From Erythrobacter longus (GTDB taxonomy: Bacteria > Pseudomonadota > Alphaproteobacteria > Sphingomonadales > Sphingomonadaceae): a DNA stretch of 64,000 bases. Each line of letters starts with the position of its first letter. Positions within the stretch are counted from its first letter, which is position 1. The translations under genes and the position numbers were made by a program. The stretch is taken from contig NZ_JMIW01000003.1 of NCBI RefSeq assembly GCF_000715015.1, positions 248,001 to 312,000 of the forward strand, given 5' to 3'. This document shows, piece by piece, positions 17,626 to 25,173 of this stretch. A model generated the notes under the pieces. The model had not been told where the DNA came from. It made no database searches and saw only the letters and a program-made list of their open reading frames with translations.

Positions 17626-20600
17626 ATGGAAATTGCTGAGTATCTGGCCGAAATAAAAAAGCTTTATGATAGCGGCCAGACAACTGAGCACAGTTTCCGG
17701 CCAGCGCTTGAGCGGCTTTTCAAGTCGATTGATCCAGACTTGACCGTAATCAATGAACCCCGGCGCACAGTGGATGTTGGCGCGCCTGATTTCGTGTTCC
17801 AGCGGGGCGACGTTTCGATTGGCTGGTGCGAGGCCAAGGACATCGGCAAGGACATCCGCAAGTTTGCCAAGGGCGATTACAGCAAAGAGCAAAAGGGCCG
17901 CTACGCAAAAGGCCTGCCCAATCTGATCTACACAAACGGGCTCGACTTTGAGTTTATTCGCGATGGTGAGGCGGTGGACTTCATCACCATTGCGGACCTG
18001 ATCCCGACAATGCCCGCGCGAACAGAGGCGTTCCCGCTTCTCGAAGCGCGGCTGGCAGAATTCGCACAAGTCACCCCGCTTAGCGTTACCTCGTCAAAGC
18101 GCCTTGCCGAGCTGATGGCGGGTAAGGCTGCGCTCATCAAAGAGATCATGGGTAATGCTCTGGTGAGCGACCTCAAGGCGCAAGGCGACGGCGGCCAGCC
18201 GACCGACCTTATCGGCCAGTACGAAGCGTTCAAAGAAAGCCTGATCCACGACATCACAGTTGCAGAATTTGCGGACATCTATGCCGAAACCATAGCTTAC
18301 GGCCTGTTTGCAGCGCGCCTGCATGATGAGACGTTAGAGACGTTCAGCCGGACCGAGGCGCTGGAGCTTTTGCCCAAGTCTAACCCGTTTTTGCGGGCGC
18401 TGTTTGTCTATATCGCAGGCCCCAATCTGGACGAACGTCTGCGCCGCGTGGTTGATGATCTGTGCGAAGTTTTCCGTGCGACCGATATGGAGAAGGTGCT
18501 GCGCCATTTTGGCAAGGTCACAAAGCGTCAAGACCCCTTCCTGCACTTTTACGAAGACTTCCTCGCCGAATATAACCCCAAGAAGCGCAAAGCACGCGGG
18601 GTCTGGTACACACCGGAACCCGTGGTCAATTTCATTGTGCGGGCCGTGGATGAGGTGCTCAAGACCGAATTTGGGTTAAGCGATGGCCTTGCGGACACAA
18701 GCAAGATTTCGATTGATTGGGACACAGGGCAAACGGACAAGCACGGCAAGCCTGCGACCATCAAGAAAGAGGTACACCGCGTCCAGATTTTGGACCCTGC
18801 AACCGGAACGGGCACATTCCTGGCGGAAGCAATCAAGCTGATTGCGGGACGCGTACAGAACATCGCGCCCAGCCAATGGTCCGGCTATGTCGAGAATGAT
18901 CTGATCCCGCGCATTCACGGCTTTGAGTTGCTGATGGCAAGCTATGCCATGTGCCATATGAAGCTGGATATGATCCTTACCGGATTGGGGTACAAACCCA
19001 GCGACAAAGCGCCCCGGCTGGGGGTTTATCTCACCAACTCGCTGGAGGAAGGCGAGCGGGTGGAGCAAACACTGTTTGGTCTATCGCGCGCCATTGCTGA
19101 GGAAGCGAAAGCAGCGAGTGACATTAAGCGGCAGACACCCATCATGTGCGTGATTGGGAATCCGCCTTATGCTGTGAGCAGCAGCAATAAGTCGCCGTTC
19201 ATCGACCGCCTTCTGGCCGACTATAAGAAGGACTTGAACGAGCGTAATATTCAGCCTTTGTCAGACGATTATATCAAATTCATCCGATATTCTCAGCATC
19301 TGATTGAGCAAAATGGAGAGGGCGTCTTAGGGTTCATCACAAACAACAGCTACTTGGATGGCCTCATTCACCGGCAAATGCGGCAATCACTCCTTGATAC
19401 CTTCGACCAAATCTACGTGATTGACCTGCATGGCAGCAGCAAAAAGAAAGAGGTTTCACCGGACGGTTCACCCGATCAGAATGTTTTTGACATCATGCAG
19501 GGCGTCGCGATCATCGTAGCGGCGAAGCTTAATCGCGAAAAACAAATGCCCGCAACGGTTAGGCACCTCGATGTTTGGGGAAGCAGAAAGGCAAAGAACT
19601 CGTCTTTGTTTGAGCTCGAGATCGACGCGACGGATTTTGCAGAGATCGATACTACGGCACCCAATCGCTATCTTGTGCCAAAGGATTTTGAATCGGCAAC
19701 TAGTTACAGCAACGGTGTTTCGCTCAAGGGCCTGTTCTCAAAAATTACCTCTGGAATAAAAACCCACAAAGATCACCTTGTGATCGACTTTGAACGGTCG
19801 GCCTTAGTTGCTCGTATGCAATCCTACTTCGATCCCGCAATTGGTGAGAGTGAAATCCGCGAACGGCTGAGATTGAAAGACAACAAGTCTTGGAGCGTGG
19901 AGGCATCCCGAAAAGATAACAATTTTAAAGATAGCAACGTCAAAAACGTGTTCTATCGGCCATTCGATTCACGCTCTCTTTACTATGATTCTAGGATCGT
20001 CGAGCGTGACCGAACAGCCGTAATGAAGCATATGATGTTTGGCGGTAATCTTGGGTTTGGTTTGAACCGACAAATCGAAGTGAAACGAGGGTTTCATGAC
20101 ATTGTCGTTTCAGACGAGGTTTTTGACCTCCATGCCTTGAGCCTCAAAGAAGGTAACCACTTCGCCCCCCTCTACCTTTACCCAGACGAGCAAGACCTAG
20201 ACCAATCCATCCGCGTCAATTTCGACCACAAGTTATACGCTAGAATCCGTGAGGCCGCTGGGCTCACTGGCCCAATCAAAGCGCCAGACACGCAGGCCGT
20301 CGAAAGCGGCGCTTTCCGCACAGCCACTGGTGACAGCCGCCCTGATGAGGTCAAGGTCTTCGATTACATCTACGGCGTGCTCCATTGCCCTCAATACCGC
20401 GAAACCTACGCGGAGTTTCTCAAAATCGACTTCCCCCGCGTTCCCTTCCCGCCATCACCCGAAGTCTTCCGCACAATCAGTGGGCAAGGCGAGGCCCTGC
20501 GCCGTCTACACCTGATGGAAGACGCAAGCATTGGCGACACCGCCTACCGCTTCGATGGCGAAGCGCCAGAGGGGCAGGACAACGAGGTCGAAAAACCCCG

Positions 20601-20862
20601 CTTTGAGCTCCAGCCGGACGGCACAGGCCGCGTCTACATCAACGGCAAAGGCACTGAGGGGCAGTATTTCGAAGGCGTCCCAGAAGTCTCATGGGGCTTC
20701 CCCATCGGTGGCTATCAGCCTGCGCAAAAATGGCTCAAAGACCGCAAAGGCCGGAAGCTGAGCTTCGACGACATCCGCCACTATCAAAAGATAATCAAAA
20801 TCTTGGCGGAAACTGATGGAATTATGAAAGGCATTCAGATGCCAAGTATTGGTGATGGCTGA
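17626..20862 (+). CDS. Fused restriction endonuclease-methyltransferase (type IIG / ISP-like)
   Basis: The 1078-residue polypeptide appears to hold cleavage, modification and specificity functions. An N-terminal PD-(D/E)xK nuclease site is visible at about D55 and E69-A-K71 (APDF ... CEAKD). A helical linker follows. The N6-adenine methyltransferase core has motif I DPATGTGTFL at about 390 and motif IV NPPY at about 512. The C-terminal region (YRPFDSRSLYYDSR ... PLYLYPDE) resembles the specificity domain of type ISP enzymes. I see no helicase motifs, unlike classical type ISP proteins of about 1600 residues. The start at 17626 follows AGGAGA. It is likely anti-phage cargo. Confidence 0.88.
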   Translation: MEIAEYLAEIKKLYDSGQTTEHSFRPALERLFKSIDPDLTVINEPRRTVDVGAPDFVFQRGDVSIGWCEAKDIGKDIRKFAKGDYSKEQKGRYAKGLPNLIYTNGLDFEFIRDGEAVDFITIADLIPTMPARTEAFPLLEARLAEFAQVTPLSVTSSKRLAELMAGKAALIKEIMGNALVSDLKAQGDGGQPTDLIGQYEAFKESLIHDITVAEFADIYAETIAYGLFAARLHDETLETFSRTEALELLPKSNPFLRALFVYIAGPNLDERLRRVVDDLCEVFRATDMEKVLRHFGKVTKRQDPFLHFYEDFLAEYNPKKRKARGVWYTPEPVVNFIVRAVDEVLKTEFGLSDGLADTSKISIDWDTGQTDKHGKPATIKKEVHRVQILDPATGTGTFLAEAIKLIAGRVQNIAPSQWSGYVENDLIPRIHGFELLMASYAMCHMKLDMILTGLGYKPSDKAPRLGVYLTNSLEEGERVEQTLFGLSRAIAEEAKAASDIKRQTPIMCVIGNPPYAVSSSNKSPFIDRLLADYKKDLNERNIQPLSDDYIKFIRYSQHLIEQNGEGVLGFITNNSYLDGLIHRQMRQSLLDTFDQIYVIDLHGSSKKKEVSPDGSPDQNVFDIMQGVAIIVAAKLNREKQMPATVRHLDVWGSRKAKNSSLFELEIDATDFAEIDTTAPNRYLVPKDFESATSYSNGVSLKGLFSKITSGIKTHKDHLVIDFERSALVARMQSYFDPAIGESEIRERLRLKDNKSWSVEASRKDNNFKDSNVKNVFYRPFDSRSLYYDSRIVERDRTAVMKHMMFGGNLGFGLNRQIEVKRGFHDIVVSDEVFDLHALSLKEGNHFAPLYLYPDEQDLDQSIRVNFDHKLYARIREAAGLTGPIKAPDTQAVESGAFRTATGDSRPDEVKVFDYIYGVLHCPQYRETYAEFLKIDFPRVPFPPSPEVFRTISGQGEALRRLHLMEDASIGDTAYRFDGEAPEGQDNEVEKPRFELQPDGTGRVYINGKGTEGQYFEGVPEVSWGFPIGGYQPAQKWLKDRKGRKLSFDDIRHYQKIIKILAETDGIMKGIQMPSIGDG

Positions 20863-21226
20863 TTCTCTACCCTGACTGCGCTTTAGGGGCCATTGGTCCT
20901 ATTCGGCATTGATCTGTCCACAGCGAATCAAAAGTCGCACGGCTTATCCCCACCGAATCATACACCCTTGTCTTCGGTTGCCTCGCTTGCTTCTCTATAA
21001 TGGGGACGCAAACGCACGTGTTTGCGTTCACTAACCACTAGGAGAACAGCCATTTTTGACACCACATAAACGAAACCCCCGCCGAGATGGCAGGGGCTCC
21101 GTGCGAAAGATTGGCGTCTCATCGCACTGCAGTTTCTACCCATTCCGGCGGTCTTCGACAACCGCAAATATGTGCGCGGGCGAACAACAAGGTTCGCTGG
21201 CGGACGCTACGAATGGATTGACTACA
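20863..21226. other. Regulatory intergenic region of the island
   Basis: This 364-bp stretch without a convincing gene separates the restriction-modification gene from the replication module. It contains a TATAAT box at 20996-21001, an inverted repeat directly after it (21006-21027), and a purine-rich AGGAGA at about 21043 with no ATG behind it. It is probably the promoter and control region of the downstream operon. Confidence 0.5.
20973..21027 (+). promoter_or_regulatory. Promoter with overlapping inverted-repeat operator
   Basis: The -10 box TATAAT is perfect. A weak -35 (TTCGGT) lies 17 bp before it. Starting five bases after the box are the arms ACGCAAAC (21006-21013) and GTTTGCGT (21020-21027), separated by six bases. 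A repressor bound there would block initiation. The AlpA-like protein downstream is one candidate ligand. Confidence 0.5.
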
Positions 21227-21415
21227 ATGACAAACACCTCTCCAAATCTTGAACCTCTGGCCTACAGCGTCGCAGATGCCTGCCGCGTCTCCAGCATAGG
21301 CCGCACCCGCCTTTATCAGCTTATCGGTGAAGGCCGACTCGAAGCCAAAAAGATTGGCAAACGCACCCTTATTCCAGCCGCCAGCCTTCGCGCCCTTATC
21401 GAAGGGGAGGCTTGA
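21227..21415 (+). CDS. AlpA/excisionase-like helix-turn-helix protein
   Basis: The 62-residue MerR-like winged helix shows AYSVADACRVSSIGRTRLYQLI followed by GRLEAKKIGKRTLIPAASL, the pattern of DNA-binding excisionase-family (helix-turn-helix_17) proteins. Such proteins regulate integrase excision or early genes in P4-like islands. The ATG at 21227 is chosen because the homology begins shortly after it; the frame is open further upstream. Three bases separate its stop from the next gene. Confidence 0.8.
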   Translation: MTNTSPNLEPLAYSVADACRVSSIGRTRLYQLIGEGRLEAKKIGKRTLIPAASLRALIEGEA

Positions 21416-21418
21416 ACC

Positions 21419-21610
21419 ATGCACCCTTGCAACAAAGAAACCCCGCTGGCGGCAACCGGCGGGGCTCTAAGCGATGGTTTGGAAGGCCTCTCGCTTAACC
21501 CTTCTAGCCTTGCGTTCCAACGGGCGCAATTCCTGATGAGCGCCCATGCGATCCGGCCAGATTTGGCTTTGATGCTTGGCGGATTGATCTTTGAAGGGGG
21601 CGCACAATGA
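21419..21610 (+). CDS. Small hypothetical island protein
   Basis: The 63-residue protein is of unknown function. The N-terminus is encoded by a GC-rich near-palindrome (GAAACCCCGCTGG ... CGGCGGGGCT at about 21437-21470) that may form a hairpin in the mRNA. Its stop codon overlaps the start of the primase gene (ATGA at 21607), which suggests translational coupling and supports a real gene. Confidence 0.55.
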   Translation: MHPCNKETPLAATGGALSDGLEGLSLNPSSLAFQRAQFLMSAHAIRPDLALMLGGLIFEGGAQ

Positions 21611-22491
21611 CTGATGCACGCGAAGTGACGCTGGCGCTCGGCGGGCGCTGGCATGGCCGCTATGGAACTGCGCCTTGCCCGGTTTGCCAAATGGATCGGC
21701 GGCGCGACCAGAACGCGCTAACCTTGGCCGATGGCGAGGCGGGATTGCTTGCCCATTGCAAACGGTCTGGCTGCGACTTTCTCGACATTCTGAGCGCGGC
21801 TGGTCTGCGCTCCGGTGATTATCGCGCCCCCGATGCGGTCACGGCTGCCAAACGTGAAGCCAAGGCAAAGGCGGACACGATCCGCAAGCAAAATGCTGCA
21901 AGGCGGCTTTGGGAGCAATCCCAGCCAATAGGGGACACTCTGGCAGAAACCTATCTGCGTGGGCGCGGTATAGGCTGCGCTTTGCCCGACACGCTGCGCT
22001 TTCATCCAAATTGCTGGCACGGGCCAAGCGAAAGCCGGTGCCCTGCAATGATGGCGCTTGTCGAAGGGGGCGATGGCTTTGCGGTGCATCGCACCTATTT
22101 GCGCGCCGATGGCAGCGGGAAGGCGGGTGTAGCTGGTGGCGACAAGCTTATGCTGGGCGCGACCGCTGGGGGCGCTGTAAGGCTCTCGAAGGGCGCTTCG
22201 CGGCTTGCGGTGGCGGAAGGCATTGAAAGCGCCTTGTCGCTGTTGTGTGGGCTTATGGTTGAGCCTGCGACTGTCTGGGCAGCGCTCTCGACAAGCGGGA
22301 TGCGCTCGCTTCGATTGCCTGAGAAACCCGCGCGGTTGGTGATTGCTGGCGATGGCGACAAACCGGGCCGTGCTGCATCGCACGCGCTCGCGACAAGGGC
22401 GCATGCGCTGGGCTGGCAAGTCTCGATGCTCGACCCCGGCAATGGTGCAGACTTTAACGATGTCCTCACCGGAAAGGCGGTGGCAGCATGA
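21607..22491 (+). CDS. Toprim-domain primase-like protein
   Basis: The 294-residue protein begins with a zinc-binding region (CPVCQMDRRRDQNALT ... HCKRSGCDFLDIL), as in phage primases. It continues with a linker and a C-terminal Toprim domain containing AVAEGIESALS (catalytic glutamate) and VIAGDGDKPGRAAS (DxD). It should synthesise primers for replication of the island together with the downstream DUF3987 protein. The stop overlaps the next start by four bases (ATGA). Confidence 0.85.
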   Translation: MTDAREVTLALGGRWHGRYGTAPCPVCQMDRRRDQNALTLADGEAGLLAHCKRSGCDFLDILSAAGLRSGDYRAPDAVTAAKREAKAKADTIRKQNAARRLWEQSQPIGDTLAETYLRGRGIGCALPDTLRFHPNCWHGPSESRCPAMMALVEGGDGFAVHRTYLRADGSGKAGVAGGDKLMLGATAGGAVRLSKGASRLAVAEGIESALSLLCGLMVEPATVWAALSTSGMRSLRLPEKPARLVIAGDGDKPGRAASHALATRAHALGWQVSMLDPGNGADFNDVLTGKAVAA

Positions 22492-23987
22492 GCGCGCAAG
22501 CCAAACAAGTCGAAACCCCTTTCAAGCCCGAAGCGCCGCAACCGCTCTTACGAGAAATCCCACCGGGTGCGCCCTATCCCATTCATGCGCTCGGGCCGCT
22601 TAAAGGTGCGGTGGAAGCGGTGCAGGGTATGACACAAGCTCCAATGGCGATCCCGGCACAATCCGCGCTCGCGGTTGCATCGCTTGCGGTGCAAGGCTTT
22701 GCCGATGTGGAGACACTTGGGGGCAAGAGGCCAACGTCTCTTTACGCTCTGACTATTGCGCAATCTGGCGAGCGGAAATCCGCCTGCGATGCGCCTCTAA
22801 TGGCGGCTGTTAGAGAACACGAGCAAGAGCAGGCGAGATTGCATCGCAAGGCTATGCAAGCATGGCAGCGAAGGCACGACGTATGGAAAGCAAAACGCGA
22901 GCGGATTTTGGCCGATGTGAAGAAGGCAAAAGGCGGAGATAGTGCAGCATCTGAAGCTGAGTTGCAGGCACTGGGGCCTGCACCAGAGCAGCCACCTTCG
23001 ACCGACCGACTTGTCACCGAACCGACCTTTGAAGGGCTCACTAAGCTATTCGCGAATGGAGAGCCTAGCCTTGGCCTGTTTTCAGATGAAGGCGGGCAAT
23101 TCCTGGGCGGTCATGCAATGAACAGCGACAACCGGCAAAAAACTCTAGCCGCTTTCAATGACCTTTGGCAGGGCAACCCCATACGGCGGACACGCGCTGG
23201 CGATGGCCATGCAACGCTTTACGGGCGGCGATTGGCTGTTCACTTGATGGCCCAACCAACTGTTGCGCGGGCTTTCATGGCGGACCCGCTGGCGGCTGAT
23301 ACGGGCTTCCTGCCTCGCTTTCTCATCTGCGAACCGCCCAGCACAATCGGCACACGCTTACACGAAACCGCGCGCAATGATGATCGTGCAATCCTTAGCT
23401 TCAATGACCAACTGCGGTTCATTCTTGAAAGCGAAATGCCGATGCATGCGGAAACCCGCGAACTCCAGCCGCGATGTTTGCAGCTAAGCCATGGTGCGCG
23501 GGAAGCACTGGTGCGGTTCTCGGACAGTGTGGAACGGGCACAAAACCCCGGCGGCGATATGGCGCACCTTACTGGCACGGCTTCAAAGGCGGCGGAACAA
23601 GCGGCACGAATTGCCGGTGTGCTGACACTCTGGCGGGACTTAAAGGCGGAGCAAATTGAACCCGCTGATATGGCCAACGGAATTGAGCTTGCTAAGTTCT
23701 ATTTGCTCGAAGCCGTACGGCTTGCCGATGCGGCGCAAGTATCGGCAGAGATTGGGCAAGCCGAAAAACTTAGGCGGTGGCTTCTCGAAGGCTTTGATGA
23801 AGCCGAAGTGACGGTGCGCGATGTGGTACGTCTTGGCCCTAATTCGCTTCGCGAAAGCCCGAAGGCACGGGCCGCGCTCGCGATTCTCGAAAAGCATGGA
23901 TGGCTTTCACCGCTTGACGCGGGAACCGTAGTGCGAGGCTCTGCGCGCAAGGAGGCTTGGCGAGTTATGAGGCCCAGCGTGGAATGA
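22488..23987 (+). CDS. DUF3987 (YfjI-type) replication protein
   Basis: The 499-residue protein has a P-loop-like AQSGERKSA near residue 90, a charged coiled stretch at about 105-150, then the blocks GLFSDEGGQFLGGHAMN and GRRLAVHLMAQPTVA that mark DUF3987 proteins. These accompany primases in phages and islands and are thought to act as helicase-like replication factors. The P-loop lacks the canonical GxGKS glycine (GERKS), which is usual in this family. Coupled to the primase by a 4-bp overlap. Confidence 0.82.
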   Translation: MSAQAKQVETPFKPEAPQPLLREIPPGAPYPIHALGPLKGAVEAVQGMTQAPMAIPAQSALAVASLAVQGFADVETLGGKRPTSLYALTIAQSGERKSACDAPLMAAVREHEQEQARLHRKAMQAWQRRHDVWKAKRERILADVKKAKGGDSAASEAELQALGPAPEQPPSTDRLVTEPTFEGLTKLFANGEPSLGLFSDEGGQFLGGHAMNSDNRQKTLAAFNDLWQGNPIRRTRAGDGHATLYGRRLAVHLMAQPTVARAFMADPLAADTGFLPRFLICEPPSTIGTRLHETARNDDRAILSFNDQLRFILESEMPMHAETRELQPRCLQLSHGAREALVRFSDSVERAQNPGGDMAHLTGTASKAAEQAARIAGVLTLWRDLKAEQIEPADMANGIELAKFYLLEAVRLADAAQVSAEIGQAEKLRRWLLEGFDEAEVTVRDVVRLGPNSLRESPKARAALAILEKHGWLSPLDAGTVVRGSARKEAWRVMRPSVE

Positions 23988-24004
23988 GACGTGAAGCCAT
24001 ACCC

Positions 24005-24078
24005 CTGCGACATTCGCGACTGCTGCGACAATGGCCAAGCGCGGCTGGATTTTGTCGCAATTGTCGCGGTTGTCGCAA
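24005..24078. repeat. Iteron-like TTGCGACAA repeats in inverted orientation
   Basis: The left side holds CTGCGACATTCGCGAC and CTGCGACAA; the right side holds TTGTCGCAATTGTCGC and GGTTGTCGCAA. Together they make five or six copies of a GCGACA core pointing inwards. It lies directly after the replication genes, a usual place for an origin, but it could also be an operator or terminator. Confidence 0.5.
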
Positions 24079-24121
24079 GGGGGAAGTGATTGCCCAAAAT
24101 TGAGCAAAGGACGAAAACCAG

Positions 24122-24781
24122 ATGACTGCAAAATCGAAGAAAAGCAAAGCAGGTTCGGCGCGAAGCAAGGCTCGCCTTGATATTGAGGGAGAACCCGAAA
24201 AGAGCAAAGAACGCAACCTTGCTAATGTCTCGCTTGATCCAGCGGCGAGCGGGATGGCAGCAACCCGCATGTTCAACGCGGGGAGCTTTGGTGAGCAAGA
24301 TTCCACTGAGCTCTATCTATCTCTCAGTGACAAGGGAAAGGCTGCGACCTCTGGCGACCTAACTCATTACAAGGCCATGCTGGCTGCGCAGGCGGATACT
24401 CTCAATTCAATCTTTACTGAACTGGCACGGCGGGCCGCTCTCAACATGGGCGAATATATCAGTGCAACCGAAATATACATGCGCTTGGCCCTAAAGGCAC
24501 AGGCACAGTGCAAGGCAAACATAGAAGCGCTCGACCGGCTCTCGAATGGGCGGGTGCAAACTGTGCGGCACGTGCACGTCAACGAGGGCGGGCAGGCTGT
24601 TATCGCGGACGAGTTTCACCATCACACAGGGGGATGCAAAAATGGAAAATCAGACAAACAACCCCATACAACCGGAACGGCTGGCAAAAGCCCCGCGCTG
24701 CTTAGCCAAGACGCGCAAGGGGACGGCGTGCCAATCTCCAGCGGTAAAGGGAAGCAAGAGGTGCCGGATGCACGGCGGTAA
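24122..24781 (+). CDS. Phage-island hypothetical protein
   Basis: The 219-residue protein has a basic N-terminus and a central helical block (FTELARRAALNMGEYISATE, then RLALKAQAQCKANIEALDRL). This block recurs in alphaproteobacterial prophages and islands next to small HGG-motif proteins (family recollection). The last 50 residues are low-complexity and overlap the next gene out of frame, so they may be an extension past a lost stop. Function unknown. Confidence 0.65.
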   Translation: MTAKSKKSKAGSARSKARLDIEGEPEKSKERNLANVSLDPAASGMAATRMFNAGSFGEQDSTELYLSLSDKGKAATSGDLTHYKAMLAAQADTLNSIFTELARRAALNMGEYISATEIYMRLALKAQAQCKANIEALDRLSNGRVQTVRHVHVNEGGQAVIADEFHHHTGGCKNGKSDKQPHTTGTAGKSPALLSQDAQGDGVPISSGKGKQEVPDARR

Positions 24782-24890
24782 AGGCAGCGGAGCGCCAAAG
24801 GGCAATAGCAACGCTCTTATGCACGGCGCACGATCTGCAAACGCTAGAGAAGTACTAGACCTGATCCGGCGATTGGGCCTGCCAGATTAG
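24642..24890 (+). CDS. Small HGG-motif phage-type protein
   Basis: The 82-residue protein has a zinc-like N-terminal pattern (CLAKTRKGTACQSPAVKGSKRC) followed by MHGGKGSGAPKGNSNALMHG, a motif very common in small prophage and island proteins. It overlaps the previous gene by 140 bp in a different frame. The ribosome site AGGGGGA at about 24628 supports an independent start. Function unknown. Confidence 0.7.
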   Translation: MENQTNNPIQPERLAKAPRCLAKTRKGTACQSPAVKGSKRCRMHGGKGSGAPKGNSNALMHGARSANAREVLDLIRRLGLPD

Positions 24891-24918
24891 AATGAAACAC
24901 AGCTATTCTCGCACGCTC

Positions 24919-24940
24919 TTTTTCATGTTTTTTTCATGGA
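24919..24940. repeat. Right subterminal 22-bp direct repeat
   Basis: This stretch is identical to 16126-16147 and in the same orientation, 34 bp inside the right attachment repeat. See the left copy. Confidence 0.8.
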
Positions 24941-24974
24941 AATGTGGCCCATCTCTTCTAAGTCATTGAAAAGA

Positions 24975-25049
24975 TGGTGGGCGCGGCAAGGATTGAACTT
25001 GCGACCCCACCCGTGTGAAGGGTGTGCTCTACCACTGAGCTACGCGCCC
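24975..25049 (-). tRNA. tRNA-Val (CAC)
   Basis: Read on the minus strand, the 75-nt gene begins GGGCGCGTAGCTCAG and ends GCGCCCACCA with encoded CCA. The anticodon loop TTCACAC gives anticodon CAC (valine, GUG codons). D arm, T arm (GTTCAATCC) and acceptor pairing are complete. Its 3' 50 bp are the right attachment repeat, so this copy has a 3' half supplied by the integrated element. Confidence 0.95.
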
Positions 25050-25173
25050 GCCCGAGCTTCATATCCATGTCTGGACGGATTGAGGGCAGGGCCGGTCAAA
25101 TACTGCCGACGCTGCCGTGATGCAAGATGACTTTTGGCAAGGTACCTGTGGCCAAGTCATCCGCTAGCGTGCC

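Larger units (their letters stand above)
15995..25024. mobile_element. Integrative element in tRNA-Val(CAC), about 9 kb
   Basis: The element is bounded by the 50-bp direct repeats at 15995 and 24975. It carries an integrase at the left end, a fused restriction-modification enzyme, an AlpA-like DNA-binding protein, a primase, a DUF3987 protein and two small phage-type genes. No capsid, tail or conjugation gene is present. This fits a replicating phage satellite or P4-like island with a defence cargo. The tRNA gene is rebuilt at the right end. Confidence 0.88.

Noticed and set aside
20916-20955. DnaA boxes (CTGTCCACAG, TTATCCCCAC)
   Set aside because: Each differs from TTATCCACA and spacing is not regular; not enough for an origin.
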